This document shows, one piece after another, positions 18,414 to 27,259 of a DNA stretch of 64,000 bases (position 1 is its first letter; every line of letters starts with the position of its first letter). Origin of the DNA: Cupriavidus sp. D384 (GTDB lineage Bacteria > Pseudomonadota > Gammaproteobacteria > Burkholderiales > Burkholderiaceae); contig NZ_BBQI01000007.1 in NCBI RefSeq assembly GCF_001652915.1, positions 1 to 64,000 on the forward strand, in the 5' to 3' direction. The notes under the pieces were generated by a model. The model searched no databases. It saw only the letters and a list, made by a program, of their open reading frames with translations, and had not been told where the DNA came from. Position numbers and translations under genes: made by a program.

Positions 18414-18449
18414 TTGACATGCGAATGACGTGTCAACAACGCGTCACAA
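18414..18449 (+). promoter_or_regulatory. Pho-box-like repeats upstream of the first phoD
   Basis: TGTCAAC (18431) and CGTCACA (18442) are 11 nt apart, and TTGACAT (18414) and ATGACG (18425) extend the same 11-nt period upstream. This is the layout of PhoB half-sites. They end 59 bp before the phoD start. Confidence 0.45.
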
Positions 18450-18508
18450 TTGCTGGCGAGGATATCGGCCCGGCCATGTATAGACATTGACATCCGACGC
18501 ATTCCGCC

Positions 18509-20152
18509 ATGACGACCCACCTGCCCTCGCCGCCCTCCAGTTCGTCCGCCACCACGCCCTCCGACGCCACTCGCCGCCGATTCCTGCGCACTTCCAGCCG
18601 CTTCCTGGGCCTGGGTGCCGGGCTGGCCGCGGGCCTGGGCACGCTTGGCCCCGCAGCGCTTGCCGCGCCGGCCGTGGCGGCTTCCGGCAGGCCGCAAGCC
18701 CCGGATGGCATCCAGCTTGGCGACCCATCGGACGATGCCCTGGTGGTCTGGGCCCGCGCCGGACAACCCTCGCGGATGATCGTCGAATACGCCACCGAGC
18801 CGGGCTTCCGCAACGCCATGCGGATCTCCGGGCCGCTGGCCAGCAACGAGACCGACTTCACGGCGCGCACCCAGTTGACTGGTCTGCTGCCGGGCCAGCA
18901 GTATCATGTACGGGTGGCGTTTGAGGCACCCGAACAACGCCGTGGCCAGGGTGCGTGGATGGAAGGCAGCTTCCGCACCCGGGCCATGACGGCCGACAAG
19001 CCGATCCGCTTTGTGTGGTCCGGCGACACCGTCGGCCAGGGCTGGGGCATCAATCCCGACCTGGGCGGCATGCGCATCTACGAGGCCATGCGCCAGCGCA
19101 ACCCGGACTTCTTCATCCACAGCGGCGACACGATCTACGCAGACAGCCCGATCGCTGCCGAGCAGAAAGCCGAGGACGGCCGCATCTGGCGCAATGTGGT
19201 GACCGAGGAAGTCAGCAAGGTGGCCGAGACGCTGAAGGAATTCCGTGGCCGTCATCGCTACAACATGATGGACGTCAATGTGCGCCGCTTCGCCAGCCAG
19301 GTACCGCAGATCTGGCAATGGGACGACCACGAGGTGACCAACAACTGGTCGGATTCGAAAGACCTGTCGGCCGACAACCGCTACAAGGAAAAGGATGTGC
19401 GCCTGCTGGTGGCCCGTGGCAGCCGCGCCTTCCTGGAGAACGCGCCGATGCGCTGGCACCGCCAGGGCCTGGCCGAGCGCGTGCATCGCAAGATCGCGTA
19501 TGGCCCGCTGCTCGACGTGTTCGTGCTGGACATGCGCAGCTATCGCGGCCCGAACGGGTACAACCGCGAAACCACGGAAAGCGCCGCCACTGCATTCCTG
19601 GGCAACGCGCAGCTGGACTGGCTGATGGCCGAGATGACGGCGTCGCAGGCCACCTGGAAGGTGATTGCCGCCGATATGCCGATTGGCCTGGGCGTGCCGG
19701 ACGGCAAGGATGCGCAGGGGCGCGCCAGATGGGAAGCCATCGCCAATGGCGACGGCCCGGCGCTGGGCCGCGAACTGGAGACTGCACGTCTGCTGACGCG
19801 GATCAAACAGGCCGGACTGAAGAACGTGGTGTGGCTCACGGCGGATGTGCATTACTGCGCCGCGCACCACTATGCGCCCGAGCGCGCCGTGTACAAGGAC
19901 TTCGATCCGTTCTGGGAATTCGTGGCCGGGCCGCTCAACGCGGGCAGCTTCGGGCCGAATCCGCTCGACAACACGTTCGGCCCGCGCGTCGTCTTCCAGA
20001 AAGCGCCCACTGCCCAGAACATGTCGCCGTTTGCCGGCTTCCAGTTCTTTGGCGAGGTCAACATCGATCCCGCGTCGCGCGCGCTGACCGTGGACCTTCG
20101 TGATCTGAACGGTGTGTCGCAGTTCCAGCAGACGCTGGCCGTGCAGGCCTGA
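18509..20152 (+). CDS. phoD: Tat-exported PhoD-family alkaline phosphatase
   Basis: 547 aa. A twin-arginine signal (RRRFLRTSSRFLGL, residues 22-35, then an Ala-rich hydrophobic stretch ending AAPAVAAS) directs export. An N-terminal PhoD_N fibronectin-like domain (about 60-160) precedes the metallophosphatase domain with SGDT, HSGDTIYAD, WDDHEVTNNW and TADVHYCAAHHY, the Fe/Ca ligands of PhoD phosphodiesterase/phosphomonoesterases. It probably releases phosphate from organic esters in the periplasm. Upstream 11-nt-period repeats suggest PhoB control. The distance to a second PhoD is 29 kb, and the two are clearly different paralogues. Confidence 0.93.
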   Translation: MTTHLPSPPSSSSATTPSDATRRRFLRTSSRFLGLGAGLAAGLGTLGPAALAAPAVAASGRPQAPDGIQLGDPSDDALVVWARAGQPSRMIVEYATEPGFRNAMRISGPLASNETDFTARTQLTGLLPGQQYHVRVAFEAPEQRRGQGAWMEGSFRTRAMTADKPIRFVWSGDTVGQGWGINPDLGGMRIYEAMRQRNPDFFIHSGDTIYADSPIAAEQKAEDGRIWRNVVTEEVSKVAETLKEFRGRHRYNMMDVNVRRFASQVPQIWQWDDHEVTNNWSDSKDLSADNRYKEKDVRLLVARGSRAFLENAPMRWHRQGLAERVHRKIAYGPLLDVFVLDMRSYRGPNGYNRETTESAATAFLGNAQLDWLMAEMTASQATWKVIAADMPIGLGVPDGKDAQGRARWEAIANGDGPALGRELETARLLTRIKQAGLKNVVWLTADVHYCAAHHYAPERAVYKDFDPFWEFVAGPLNAGSFGPNPLDNTFGPRVVFQKAPTAQNMSPFAGFQFFGEVNIDPASRALTVDLRDLNGVSQFQQTLAVQA

Positions 20153-20239
20153 ATCTGGCGCCGAGTTTGGAGCTTTTACGATGCGCGCCGGCCCCATGCA
20201 CCCCGCAGCGGGACCAGGCGCGCCGCGTTCACACAGACA

Positions 20240-21238
20240 TCAATCGCTCTTGATGTTGTTGTCCTTGATGACCTTGCCCCACTTCGCATAGTCGTTCTGC
20301 ATGCGTGTGGCAAGCTGGTCGGACGGCAGGTACGACGCCACGGTGCCCGCGCCCAGCATCTTCTGCTGCACGGTCGGATCGGCCAGCGCGCCCTTGAGCG
20401 CGTCGGACAATTTCGCCACCACGTCCTTCGGCGTGCCAGCCGGCACCAGCAGGCCACCCCACGACGACGCGTCGAAGCCCGGGAAGCCCTGCTCGGCCAC
20501 CGTCTTCACCTCCGGCGCAAACGTGACGCGCTTGCTCGAACCCACCGCGATCGGACGCAGCTTGCCGGCCTTGATATGCGGCAGCGCCGCGATCATGTCC
20601 GAGAACATCATCGGCACCTGCCCGGCCAGCAGGTCGGAAATGGCCGGTGCGCTGCCTTTGTACGGCACGTGCTGCACGTCGAAGTGGCCCAGGTTCTTCA
20701 GCAGCTCGGTCGACAGATGACCAAAGCTGCCGTTGCCGGCGCTGGTGTAGTTCATCTTGCCGGGCGCGGCCTTGGCCTTGGCGATGTATGACTGCAGATC
20801 GGTCACATCGGGCAGTGCATGCGGATTCACGACCATCACGATGGGCAGTTCGTAGGCGTTACCAACCGGCGTGAAGTCCTTGAAGATGTCGTAGCCCTTG
20901 CGCGGCAGCAGGTACGGCGCCAGCAGCGTGGGCGTTGCCAGCATCACCAGCGTATAGCCGTCGGGCGCCGCCTTCGCCACGGTTTCGGTGCCGATGGTGC
21001 CCGAGGCGCCCGGGCGGTTGTCGACGACGACGGTCTGCTTCAGCGTCTCGCCCATCTTCTGGCCGATGATGCGCGCGGCGGTATCGGTCGGGCCACCGGC
21101 CGGGAACGGCACGACCAGGCGGATCGGCTTGTCCGGGTAGTTCTGCTGCGCCAGCGCCGATGCCGATGCAAACGGCAGCGCGGCTGCCAGGGCCAGCGCG
21201 GAAAGCGCCAGACGACGGGATTGACGACGGTGTTGCAC
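20240..21238 (-). CDS. Bug/TctC-family periplasmic solute-binding protein
   Basis: 332 aa, tripartite tricarboxylate transporter receptor (Bug) family. A Sec signal peptide ends at ASALAQ, then QNYPDKPIRLVVPFPAGGPTDTAAR, the typical Bug N-terminus. The binding loop GTIGTETVAKAAPDGYTL and YTSAGNGSFGHLSTELL are present. The start is GTG at 21238 with GGAGGA 7 nt upstream; longer readings from 21421 are not supported. It lies 88 bp after a CoA-transferase gene on the same strand, so it probably captures the organic acid that the transferase activates. No membrane subunits are nearby, which is usual for orphan Bug proteins. Confidence 0.93.
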   Translation of the reverse strand: MQHRRQSRRLALSALALAAALPFASASALAQQNYPDKPIRLVVPFPAGGPTDTAARIIGQKMGETLKQTVVVDNRPGASGTIGTETVAKAAPDGYTLVMLATPTLLAPYLLPRKGYDIFKDFTPVGNAYELPIVMVVNPHALPDVTDLQSYIAKAKAAPGKMNYTSAGNGSFGHLSTELLKNLGHFDVQHVPYKGSAPAISDLLAGQVPMMFSDMIAALPHIKAGKLRPIAVGSSKRVTFAPEVKTVAEQGFPGFDASSWGGLLVPAGTPKDVVAKLSDALKGALADPTVQQKMLGAGTVASYLPSDQLATRMQNDYAKWGKVIKDNNIKSD

Positions 21239-21326
21239 AGTGCTTCCTCCAATATCGGCCCGGTACAGCGGACCGATTCTCGTAATCGTTCTCGTAATTT
21301 CTTGAATCTCTGGCGCGGCGCTGTAC

Positions 21327-22970
21327 TCAGAGCCGCATCGGGCCCGGCTGGAACAGGCGCGCGTCCATCGTGCGCAGGTCGTCGGCCACGGCCACCGGTG
21401 TGGCGCATTGGTCGAGCACATCGCGTTGCAGGTCCACGCCCGGCGCGATTTCCACCAGCGTCAGGCGGGCCTCGCCGTTGGCATCGGCGCGCATCTCGAA
21501 CACGGCGCGCTCGGTCACATACAGCACCGGAATGCCCAGCGACGCCACGTACGGGCCGTTGAAACTCAGGTGCGAGACTTCGGGCACGATCTTCCTGACG
21601 CGCCCCTCCCTGACGATCTGCAACATGCCGCCCTCGGCGCGGATCTCCAGCCCCCCGGCCGTCAGCGTGCCCATGAACACCACCGCGCGTGCGCTCTGCG
21701 TGATGTTGATAAAACCGCCCACGCCGGCGATCAGCGCGCCCTCGCCTTCGCCAAACTTGCTCACGTTGACGTTGCCGTGGCCGTCGAGTTCGGCCAGGCC
21801 CAGGATTGCCAGGTCGATACCGCCGCCTTCGTAGAAATCGAATTGCGCGGGCTGGTCCACCACGGCCTCGGGATAGGCCGACGCGCCAAAGCTCAGGCCA
21901 TCGGCCGGCGTGCCGCCGATGGGGCCCGCCTCCACGGTCAGCGTGAAGCCGTCGAGCCCGGCCTGGTGTGCCAGCGCGCCCACGGCGGCCGGCATGCCGA
22001 CCCCCAGGTTCACCACGCGCGGCCGGCGTGCGGCCAGTTCCATCACGGCGCGCCGCTGCACGATGGTGCGGGCGTCCAGCGGGGCCGACACGGGCGGCAA
22101 CGCCTGGGCTTCCTTCGCCTTCTCCGCGGCATCGGCCTTTTCACCGCGCCACGGGCGCACGTAGGCGTCGTTGTACGTCTCGGCAAAGGTCATCTGGTGA
22201 TGCGCGGGCTGCTCGCTGACCACCACGTAGTCCACCAGGATGCCGGGCACGTGAATCGCCTGCAGCGTCTCGTGGCAGTCCACGATGGACTCGACCTGCG
22301 CAATCACGATGCCGCCCGAGTTGTGGGCCGCCTGCGCCATGGCAAGCAGTTCGTGGTGGAACGCCTCGCGATGCGTGCTCAGGTTGCCGCGCGGGTCCGA
22401 CGCGGTGCAGCGGATCAGCGCGCAATCGATGCGGAAGGCTGGATAGAACAGGTATTCATCGCCACGGAAATCCACCGCCTCGACCCAGTTCGCGGTCCCC
22501 GCCGCAATCGCGTCGCGGGCGCGCTGGTTGACCGCGCCGCCGTGGTAGCGCGGGTCCTGCGCGGTGCGCGGATCGACAAAGGTGTGCAGGCCGATCTTCG
22601 TCAGCACGCCGGGCTTGCCGCCGGCGATGGCGCGATACAGATGCGTAAGCACGCCCTGCGGCAAATTGAAGCCTTCGCAATCCTCGTTCATCGCCAGCGT
22701 GGCCAGGCGCGTGGCCGAACGCCAGTGCCCGCCGACAATGGCGCGCGTCATGCCGGCATTGCCGAAGTGGTTCACCCCGCGTGCGCCGCGGTCGCCCTGC
22801 CCTGCGGAATAGATCAGCGTCAGGTCGCGCGGCAGGCCATCACGCCGAAAGCGCTGCTCCAGCGCCTCGGTCACGCCCTCGGCATGGCCGGCGCCGACAA
22901 ACCCCGCACTGGCTACGGTCCAGCCGGTCTGGACGAGTTCCGCCGCCTGCGCGGTGGTGATCACCTTCAT
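21327..22970 (-). CDS. acetate/propionate-type CoA-transferase (YdiF family)
   Basis: 547 aa, with alpha and beta CoA-transferase domains fused (about 1-270 and 290-540). The oxyanion-loop region GxGxxG shows as VGAGHAEG. The probable catalytic glutamate lies in LTVEAGPIGGTPADG (near residue 348). Enzymes of this family move CoA between acyl-CoA and acetate, propionate or acetoacetate. ATG 22970 has AGGAG 6 nt upstream. It is the first gene of an operon with the Bug protein and is divergent from an IclR regulator. The exact acid cannot be told from sequence. Confidence 0.92.
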   Translation of the reverse strand: MKVITTAQAAELVQTGWTVASAGFVGAGHAEGVTEALEQRFRRDGLPRDLTLIYSAGQGDRGARGVNHFGNAGMTRAIVGGHWRSATRLATLAMNEDCEGFNLPQGVLTHLYRAIAGGKPGVLTKIGLHTFVDPRTAQDPRYHGGAVNQRARDAIAAGTANWVEAVDFRGDEYLFYPAFRIDCALIRCTASDPRGNLSTHREAFHHELLAMAQAAHNSGGIVIAQVESIVDCHETLQAIHVPGILVDYVVVSEQPAHHQMTFAETYNDAYVRPWRGEKADAAEKAKEAQALPPVSAPLDARTIVQRRAVMELAARRPRVVNLGVGMPAAVGALAHQAGLDGFTLTVEAGPIGGTPADGLSFGASAYPEAVVDQPAQFDFYEGGGIDLAILGLAELDGHGNVNVSKFGEGEGALIAGVGGFINITQSARAVVFMGTLTAGGLEIRAEGGMLQIVREGRVRKIVPEVSHLSFNGPYVASLGIPVLYVTERAVFEMRADANGEARLTLVEIAPGVDLQRDVLDQCATPVAVADDLRTMDARLFQPGPMRL

Positions 22971-23019
22971 TGCCGTCTCCTGAGTCTTGTTCTGTCGTGG
23001 TTTCTACCGATCCACGTTT

Positions 23020-23037
23020 TGCGAACAAATGTTCGCG
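23020..23037. promoter_or_regulatory. palindromic operator in the CoA-transferase / iclR divergent region
   Basis: GCGAAC-AAAT-GTTCGC is a perfect 6-bp inverted repeat with complementary TTT and AAA flanks one base further out. It lies about 50 bp upstream of the CoA-transferase start and 95 bp upstream of iclR. IclR-family dimers bind such sites. Confidence 0.5.
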
Positions 23038-23129
23038 AAACACCTATCATACGGATCGGGCGGCCGGACGCAAGTCGGGTGTGACCCGCAGAAACCCCTT
23101 ATTTCGATTTTCGATCCGTTCGATCCAAC

Positions 23130-23972
23130 ATGCCGCGCAGCGACGCCAAAGCCACCGAATCCCTCGCCGAAGCCGCCACCGATGCGCTCGCCGACAGCGC
23201 CTCCGAGATTCCCCGCAAGGAAGAACTGCTCGACTCCCTGACCAAGGGCCTGGCCCTGCTGCGCCTGTTCGCGAGCGGCACCGGGCGCCTGACGATGCAG
23301 GACGTGGCCGAGCAGCTCGATGTGACGCGTGCCGCGGCGCGCCGCCTGCTGCTGACGCTGGCGCACAACGGCTATGTGGCCCAGCAGGGCCGCCAGTTCG
23401 TGCTCACGCCCAGGGTCATGGACCTGGGCTATGCCTACTTTGCGTCGATGAACCTGCCGCAGCTTGCGCGTCCCTACCTGCAGGCGCTCTGTGCCGAAGC
23501 CGGCGAAAGCTGCTCCATCGGCATGCTGGATCACGAATCGGTGGTGCTGGTGGCGCGCGAGGAGCCAAGCCAGCTGCTGCGCGTGGACATGGCGATTGGC
23601 CGCCGCATGCCCGCCTACGCCCATTCGCTGGGGCGCGTGCTGCTGGCCGGGCTCGACGACGACGCGCTGGCCGCCTATCTGGACAGTGCCGAACTGCGCA
23701 AGCTGACGCCCTTCACGATCAGCTCCCGCCCCGCGCTGGCAACCAAGCTCGCCCAGGTGCGGGCCGATGGTCATTGCACGCTGGTCAGCGAACTGGTCGA
23801 TGGTTTCGCGGGCATCTCGGTCCCGCTGACCGACCAGAGCGGCAAGGTGGTGGCCGGGCTGGGCCTGAGCATGGTGCTGGGCAGCCGCGACCAGGCCTAT
23901 CTGGAAAAGCACTACCTGCCGCCGTTGCGCAATGCGGCCGCGCAGATCGAATCCATCCTGAAGGCACGATGA
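23130..23972 (+). CDS. IclR-family transcriptional regulator
   Basis: 280 aa. After a ~30-residue Ala/Ser-rich tail come the winged helix-turn-helix (about 35-95; LTMQDVAEQLDVTRAAARRLL) and the GAF-like effector domain (about 105-275; ESCSIGMLDHESVVLVAR, MPAYAHSLGRVLLA, GFAGISVPLTDQSGKVVAGLG). It resembles the PcaR/PobR branch. Divergent from, and probably controlling, the CoA-transferase and Bug operon. Confidence 0.93.
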   Translation: MPRSDAKATESLAEAATDALADSASEIPRKEELLDSLTKGLALLRLFASGTGRLTMQDVAEQLDVTRAAARRLLLTLAHNGYVAQQGRQFVLTPRVMDLGYAYFASMNLPQLARPYLQALCAEAGESCSIGMLDHESVVLVAREEPSQLLRVDMAIGRRMPAYAHSLGRVLLAGLDDDALAAYLDSAELRKLTPFTISSRPALATKLAQVRADGHCTLVSELVDGFAGISVPLTDQSGKVVAGLGLSMVLGSRDQAYLEKHYLPPLRNAAAQIESILKAR

Positions 23973-24005
23973 CGGCCCGATGAGCGCCGGGTCGGCCCCA
24001 TAAGG

Positions 24006-24038
24006 AAAAAGCCCCGCTGGCCGGGGAGGTCGCGGGGC
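24006..24038 (-). terminator. intrinsic terminator (leftward)
   Basis: GCCCCGC (24011-24017) pairs with GCGGGGC (24032-24038), and the A5 tract at 24006-24010 gives U5 on the minus strand. It lies about 150 bp past the glutathione transferase stop. The stretch between, 24040-24189, holds nothing I recognise. Confidence 0.6.
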
Positions 24039-24189
24039 AGAAGTGGTAGCGGGGCAAGGATCCTGTCACCCCGCCGCGTATCGTGATGCAACGCGACTAG
24101 CGCCACATCACCCGTTTGTGGGGGTCTTGGTGGGGTATCGCACCGCAGGCGCAGGGTTCGTGCAATGTTGCTCAGTCAACACATCACAT

Positions 24190-24798
24190 TTACGCGTGCG
24201 GCAATGCACGGAAGGCCGGAAACGCCTCCACCTCGGCGGTGAATGCAGCCAGCGCCGGATGCGCTGCCGGCTCAACCCGGCCCGGTAGCAATGCCTGCGT
24301 GAACGTCCACACCACGGCGGCTGTCAGCCCGGCCTGATCCAGCGCCTGCTCGGTCGTGGGCACCGGCACGGCCTTCATCTCGGCTTCGAGCAATGCGAAG
24401 GCGCTGGCGCACTGACCATCGACACGCTCCACCCACGGCTGATGCACTTTCTCGGTCGGGCGCAGGTTGTGTTCGTAGACGTGCTGCACCGCCTTTTCGC
24501 ACGCCGCCAGCGCCAGCCCGATGATGCGCAGCGCACGCTGGCGGGCCGCCAGATCCGTTGGCATCAGGCTGCGCCCGGCCAGTGCCTCGGCGTAGTCGAT
24601 GATCAGGGTCGAATCCATCAGCACCACATCGTTGTCGCATACCAGGCTCGGGGCCTTGACCACCGGGTTGATCGCGCGAAACTGCTCGAAGGTGCGAAAC
24701 ACCGACACCTGCTCAAGCGCATAGGGCAAACCCAGCAGCCGCAGCGTGATGGCCGCGCGGCGGACGTAGGGGGAATCGAGCATGCCGATCAGTCTCAT
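24190..24798 (-). CDS. glutathione S-transferase family protein
   Basis: 202 aa, with an N-terminal thioredoxin-like domain (residues 1-78: LDSPYVRRAAITLRLLGLPY, then NPVVKAPSLVC with the cis-Pro position and DSTLIIDYAE, the glutathione-gamma-Glu site) and an all-alpha C-terminal domain. The start is secure, with GGAG 5 nt before ATG 24798. No linked catabolic gene identifies its substrate. Confidence 0.9.
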   Translation of the reverse strand: MRLIGMLDSPYVRRAAITLRLLGLPYALEQVSVFRTFEQFRAINPVVKAPSLVCDNDVVLMDSTLIIDYAEALAGRSLMPTDLAARQRALRIIGLALAACEKAVQHVYEHNLRPTEKVHQPWVERVDGQCASAFALLEAEMKAVPVPTTEQALDQAGLTAAVVWTFTQALLPGRVEPAAHPALAAFTAEVEAFPAFRALPHA

Positions 24799-24911
24799 CT
24801 GGGCTCCAGTTCCAATTGACGGGTAAGTGGCAGACAGCGGGAGCCAATACGATAGCGCACCGCGTGTCGCGCAGGCGGCCGAGTGACCAACTGATCATTT
24901 CAATCATTTTG

Positions 24912-24980
24912 ATGACCAAACTGGTCAAAACTGATGGTTTGGCCTAAACTTCGGCCCACGTTTGATCGATTCGATCAAAC
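24912..24980. promoter_or_regulatory. operator cluster upstream of kdgT
   Basis: A 21-bp perfect palindrome (arms GTTTGATCGA and TCGATCAAAC, 24960-24980, centre T) lies 48 bp before kdgT. A second inverted repeat, GACCA-AAC-TGGTC (24912-24924), is about 40 bp further up. The clean symmetry suggests a dimeric repressor; the DeoR protein at the end of this gene set is the natural candidate. Confidence 0.55.
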
Positions 24981-25028
24981 GCCTGCGCAAAACACACAGT
25001 TGCCGCACCCACGCGGCGGGAGACGAGG

Positions 25029-26012
25029 ATGCAGATTCACATCAAACGCGCCATCGAGCGCGTGCCGGGCGGCATGATGATCGTGCCGTTGCTGATCGGT
25101 TCGCTGGTTGCAACGTTTGCCCCCGATGGTCCGAAGTTCTTCGGGTCGTTCACCAACGCCCTGTTCACCGGCGCGCTGCCGGTCCTGGCCGTGTTCTACG
25201 TCTGCATGGGCGCCAGCATCAGCGTCAAGGCCACCCCCTACATCGTCAAGAAGGGCGGCGTGCTGTTTGCCACCAAGGTGGGCACGGCCATCGTGCTGGG
25301 CGTGATCCTTGGCCACTTCCTGGGCGAGGCGCCGATCAGCGCCGGCATGTTCGCCGGGCTGTCCACGCTGGCCGTGGTGGCAGCGATGAACGACACCAAC
25401 GGCGGCCTGTACATGGCGCTGATGGGCCAGTACGGCAAGCCCGAGGACGTGGGCGCCTATACGATCATGTCGCTCGAATCGGGCCCGTTCCTGACCATGG
25501 TCACGCTGGGCGTGGCAGGCCTGTCGGCCTTCCCGTGGCCGACGCTGGTCGGCAGCATCCTGCCGCTGATGCTGGGCATGATCCTGGGCAACCTGGACCG
25601 CGAGATGCGCGAATTCCTGAGCAAGGCCGTGCCGGTGATGATTCCGTTCTTCGCGCTGGCGCTGGGCGCCGGCCTGGACCTGCACAAGGTCTGGCAGGCC
25701 GGCATGCTGGGCCTGGGCCTGGGCGTTGCCGTGGTCGTGGTGACCGGCTTCGCACTCTATATCGCCGACCGCCTGAGCGGTGGCACCGGCGTGGCGGGCG
25801 TTGCAGCCGCCAGCACCGCGGGCAACGCGGCAGCCGTACCGACACTGGTGGCGGCCGCCAATCCGGCCTACACCGAGGCCGCCAAGCACGCCACGATCCT
25901 GGTGGCAGCCTGCGTGGTGGTGACCTCCGTGCTGACCCCGCTGCTGACCGCCTTCGTGGCGCGCCGCGTGGCACGCCGGACGGACGCCGCCATGGCCAGG
26001 ACTGCCGCATGA
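25029..26012 (+). CDS. kdgT: 2-keto-3-deoxygluconate permease family transporter
   Basis: 327 aa with about ten transmembrane segments, KdgT family (proton-coupled uptake of 2-keto-3-deoxygluconate and related acid sugars). Typical stretches are [44 protein letters not shown] and [14 protein letters not shown]. Here it precedes dtnK and pdxA2, so the cargo is more likely D-threonate or another four-carbon acid sugar than KDG. Stop and next start overlap (ATGA). Confidence 0.9.
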   Translation: MQIHIKRAIERVPGGMMIVPLLIGSLVATFAPDGPKFFGSFTNALFTGALPVLAVFYVCMGASISVKATPYIVKKGGVLFATKVGTAIVLGVILGHFLGEAPISAGMFAGLSTLAVVAAMNDTNGGLYMALMGQYGKPEDVGAYTIMSLESGPFLTMVTLGVAGLSAFPWPTLVGSILPLMLGMILGNLDREMREFLSKAVPVMIPFFALALGAGLDLHKVWQAGMLGLGLGVAVVVVTGFALYIADRLSGGTGVAGVAAASTAGNAAAVPTLVAAANPAYTEAAKHATILVAACVVVTSVLTPLLTAFVARRVARRTDAAMARTAA

Positions 26013-27232
26013 GCTGGCTGATCATCGCCGACGACCTGTCCGGCGCGGCAGACTGTGCGATCGGCTTCGCCGCGCATGGCGCGCGCACGGTGGTGACGCT
26101 GGATGCAGCGGCAGCCACGGAAGTTGGCGGTGCCGATGTGGTGGCCGCCGACGTCGACAGCCGCCGCCTGGCGCCGGCCGACGCCGCGGCGCGCAATCTC
26201 GAAGCATGGCGTTGCGGCACCGCTGCGCACCGGCGGCTCTACAAGAAGATCGATTCCACGCTACGCGGCAACTGGGCCGTCGAAACGGCCGCGCTGCAGC
26301 CGGTGGCAGGCCTGGCCGTCGTGGCGCCGGCCTTCCCGGCCACGGGCCGCGTCACGCGCGATGGCCGCATGTTCGTCAACGGCCAGCCGCTCGAAGACAC
26401 CGACATCTGGCGCCTGGAAGGGCTGGACGGCCCCGCCGACATGGTGGCGCTGCTCCAGGCCCAGGGGCTGCGCACCGCGCGCATTTCCCTGTACACGCTG
26501 CGCGCCGGCACGACCGCCGTGCAGTCGCAACTGGCAACCTGGCAGGCCGAGGGCTATCAGGCCGTGGTCAGCGATGCCGAAACCGAAGCCGACCTGCTCA
26601 CGCTGGCCCAGGCGTCAGTCGACCTGGCGTCGCCGGTGTTCTGGGTGGGCTCGGGCGGCCTGGCGCGTGCCCTGTCGACGGCCGCACCGGTGCGTGGCGT
26701 GGAAGACGCCGCCCCCGCGGCGCCCCGCCACGAAGGTCCGGTGCTGACGCTGGTGGGCAGCATGTCCGGCGTGTCGGGAAAGCAGGCGAGCTATCTTTGC
26801 GAGCAGGCCGGTATCGACGCGCTGGTGGTGCCGCCTCAAGCGCTGCGCGACGGGTGCCATCACGCGGCGTGGATCGCCTCGCAGCAATCGATTGCCGAAT
26901 GCCTGATGGCAGGCCGCGACCTGTTGGTCAGCATCGGCCGCGACGACGCGTTCGACCCGGCCGAAGGGCCGCAACTGTCGACTGCACTGGCCCGTCTGGT
27001 ATTGCCCTGCTTCGCACACGTCGGCGGCCTGATCGCCACCGGCGGCGAAACGGCACGCGCGATGCTGGCGGCTGCCGGCATCGGCGCCCTCACGCTGAAG
27101 CGCGAAGTGGAAGCCGGCGTGCCGTTATCCGAAACCACCACGGGCCCCACGCGCCGCATTGCCACCAAGGCGGGCGCGTTCGGCACCGAGGCCGCGCTAT
27201 GGCTTGCCTGGCAAGCCATGCGCCAAGACTGA
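26009..27232 (+). CDS. dtnK: four-carbon acid sugar kinase (DUF1537), probably D-threonate kinase
   Basis: 407 aa. The N-terminal domain (to about 220) has [17 protein letters not shown] and the [15 protein letters not shown] motif. The C-terminal nucleotide-binding domain has [29 protein letters not shown] and TKAGAFG. These are the marks of the DUF1537 kinases, whose members phosphorylate D-threonate (DtnK), L-threonate, D-erythronate or oxo-tetronates. The neighbour pdxA2 and lack of a dehydrogenase point to D-threonate. Substrate assignment is by context and could be checked only biochemically. Confidence 0.88.
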   Translation: MSWLIIADDLSGAADCAIGFAAHGARTVVTLDAAAATEVGGADVVAADVDSRRLAPADAAARNLEAWRCGTAAHRRLYKKIDSTLRGNWAVETAALQPVAGLAVVAPAFPATGRVTRDGRMFVNGQPLEDTDIWRLEGLDGPADMVALLQAQGLRTARISLYTLRAGTTAVQSQLATWQAEGYQAVVSDAETEADLLTLAQASVDLASPVFWVGSGGLARALSTAAPVRGVEDAAPAAPRHEGPVLTLVGSMSGVSGKQASYLCEQAGIDALVVPPQALRDGCHHAAWIASQQSIAECLMAGRDLLVSIGRDDAFDPAEGPQLSTALARLVLPCFAHVGGLIATGGETARAMLAAAGIGALTLKREVEAGVPLSETTTGPTRRIATKAGAFGTEAALWLAWQAMRQD

Positions 27233-27259
27233 TTTCCCCACTGAACGGGACATGGACAA

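Noticed and set aside
24799-25028. Small gene between the glutathione transferase and kdgT
   Set aside because: Only regulatory symmetry is seen; no frame with a start and ribosome binding site.
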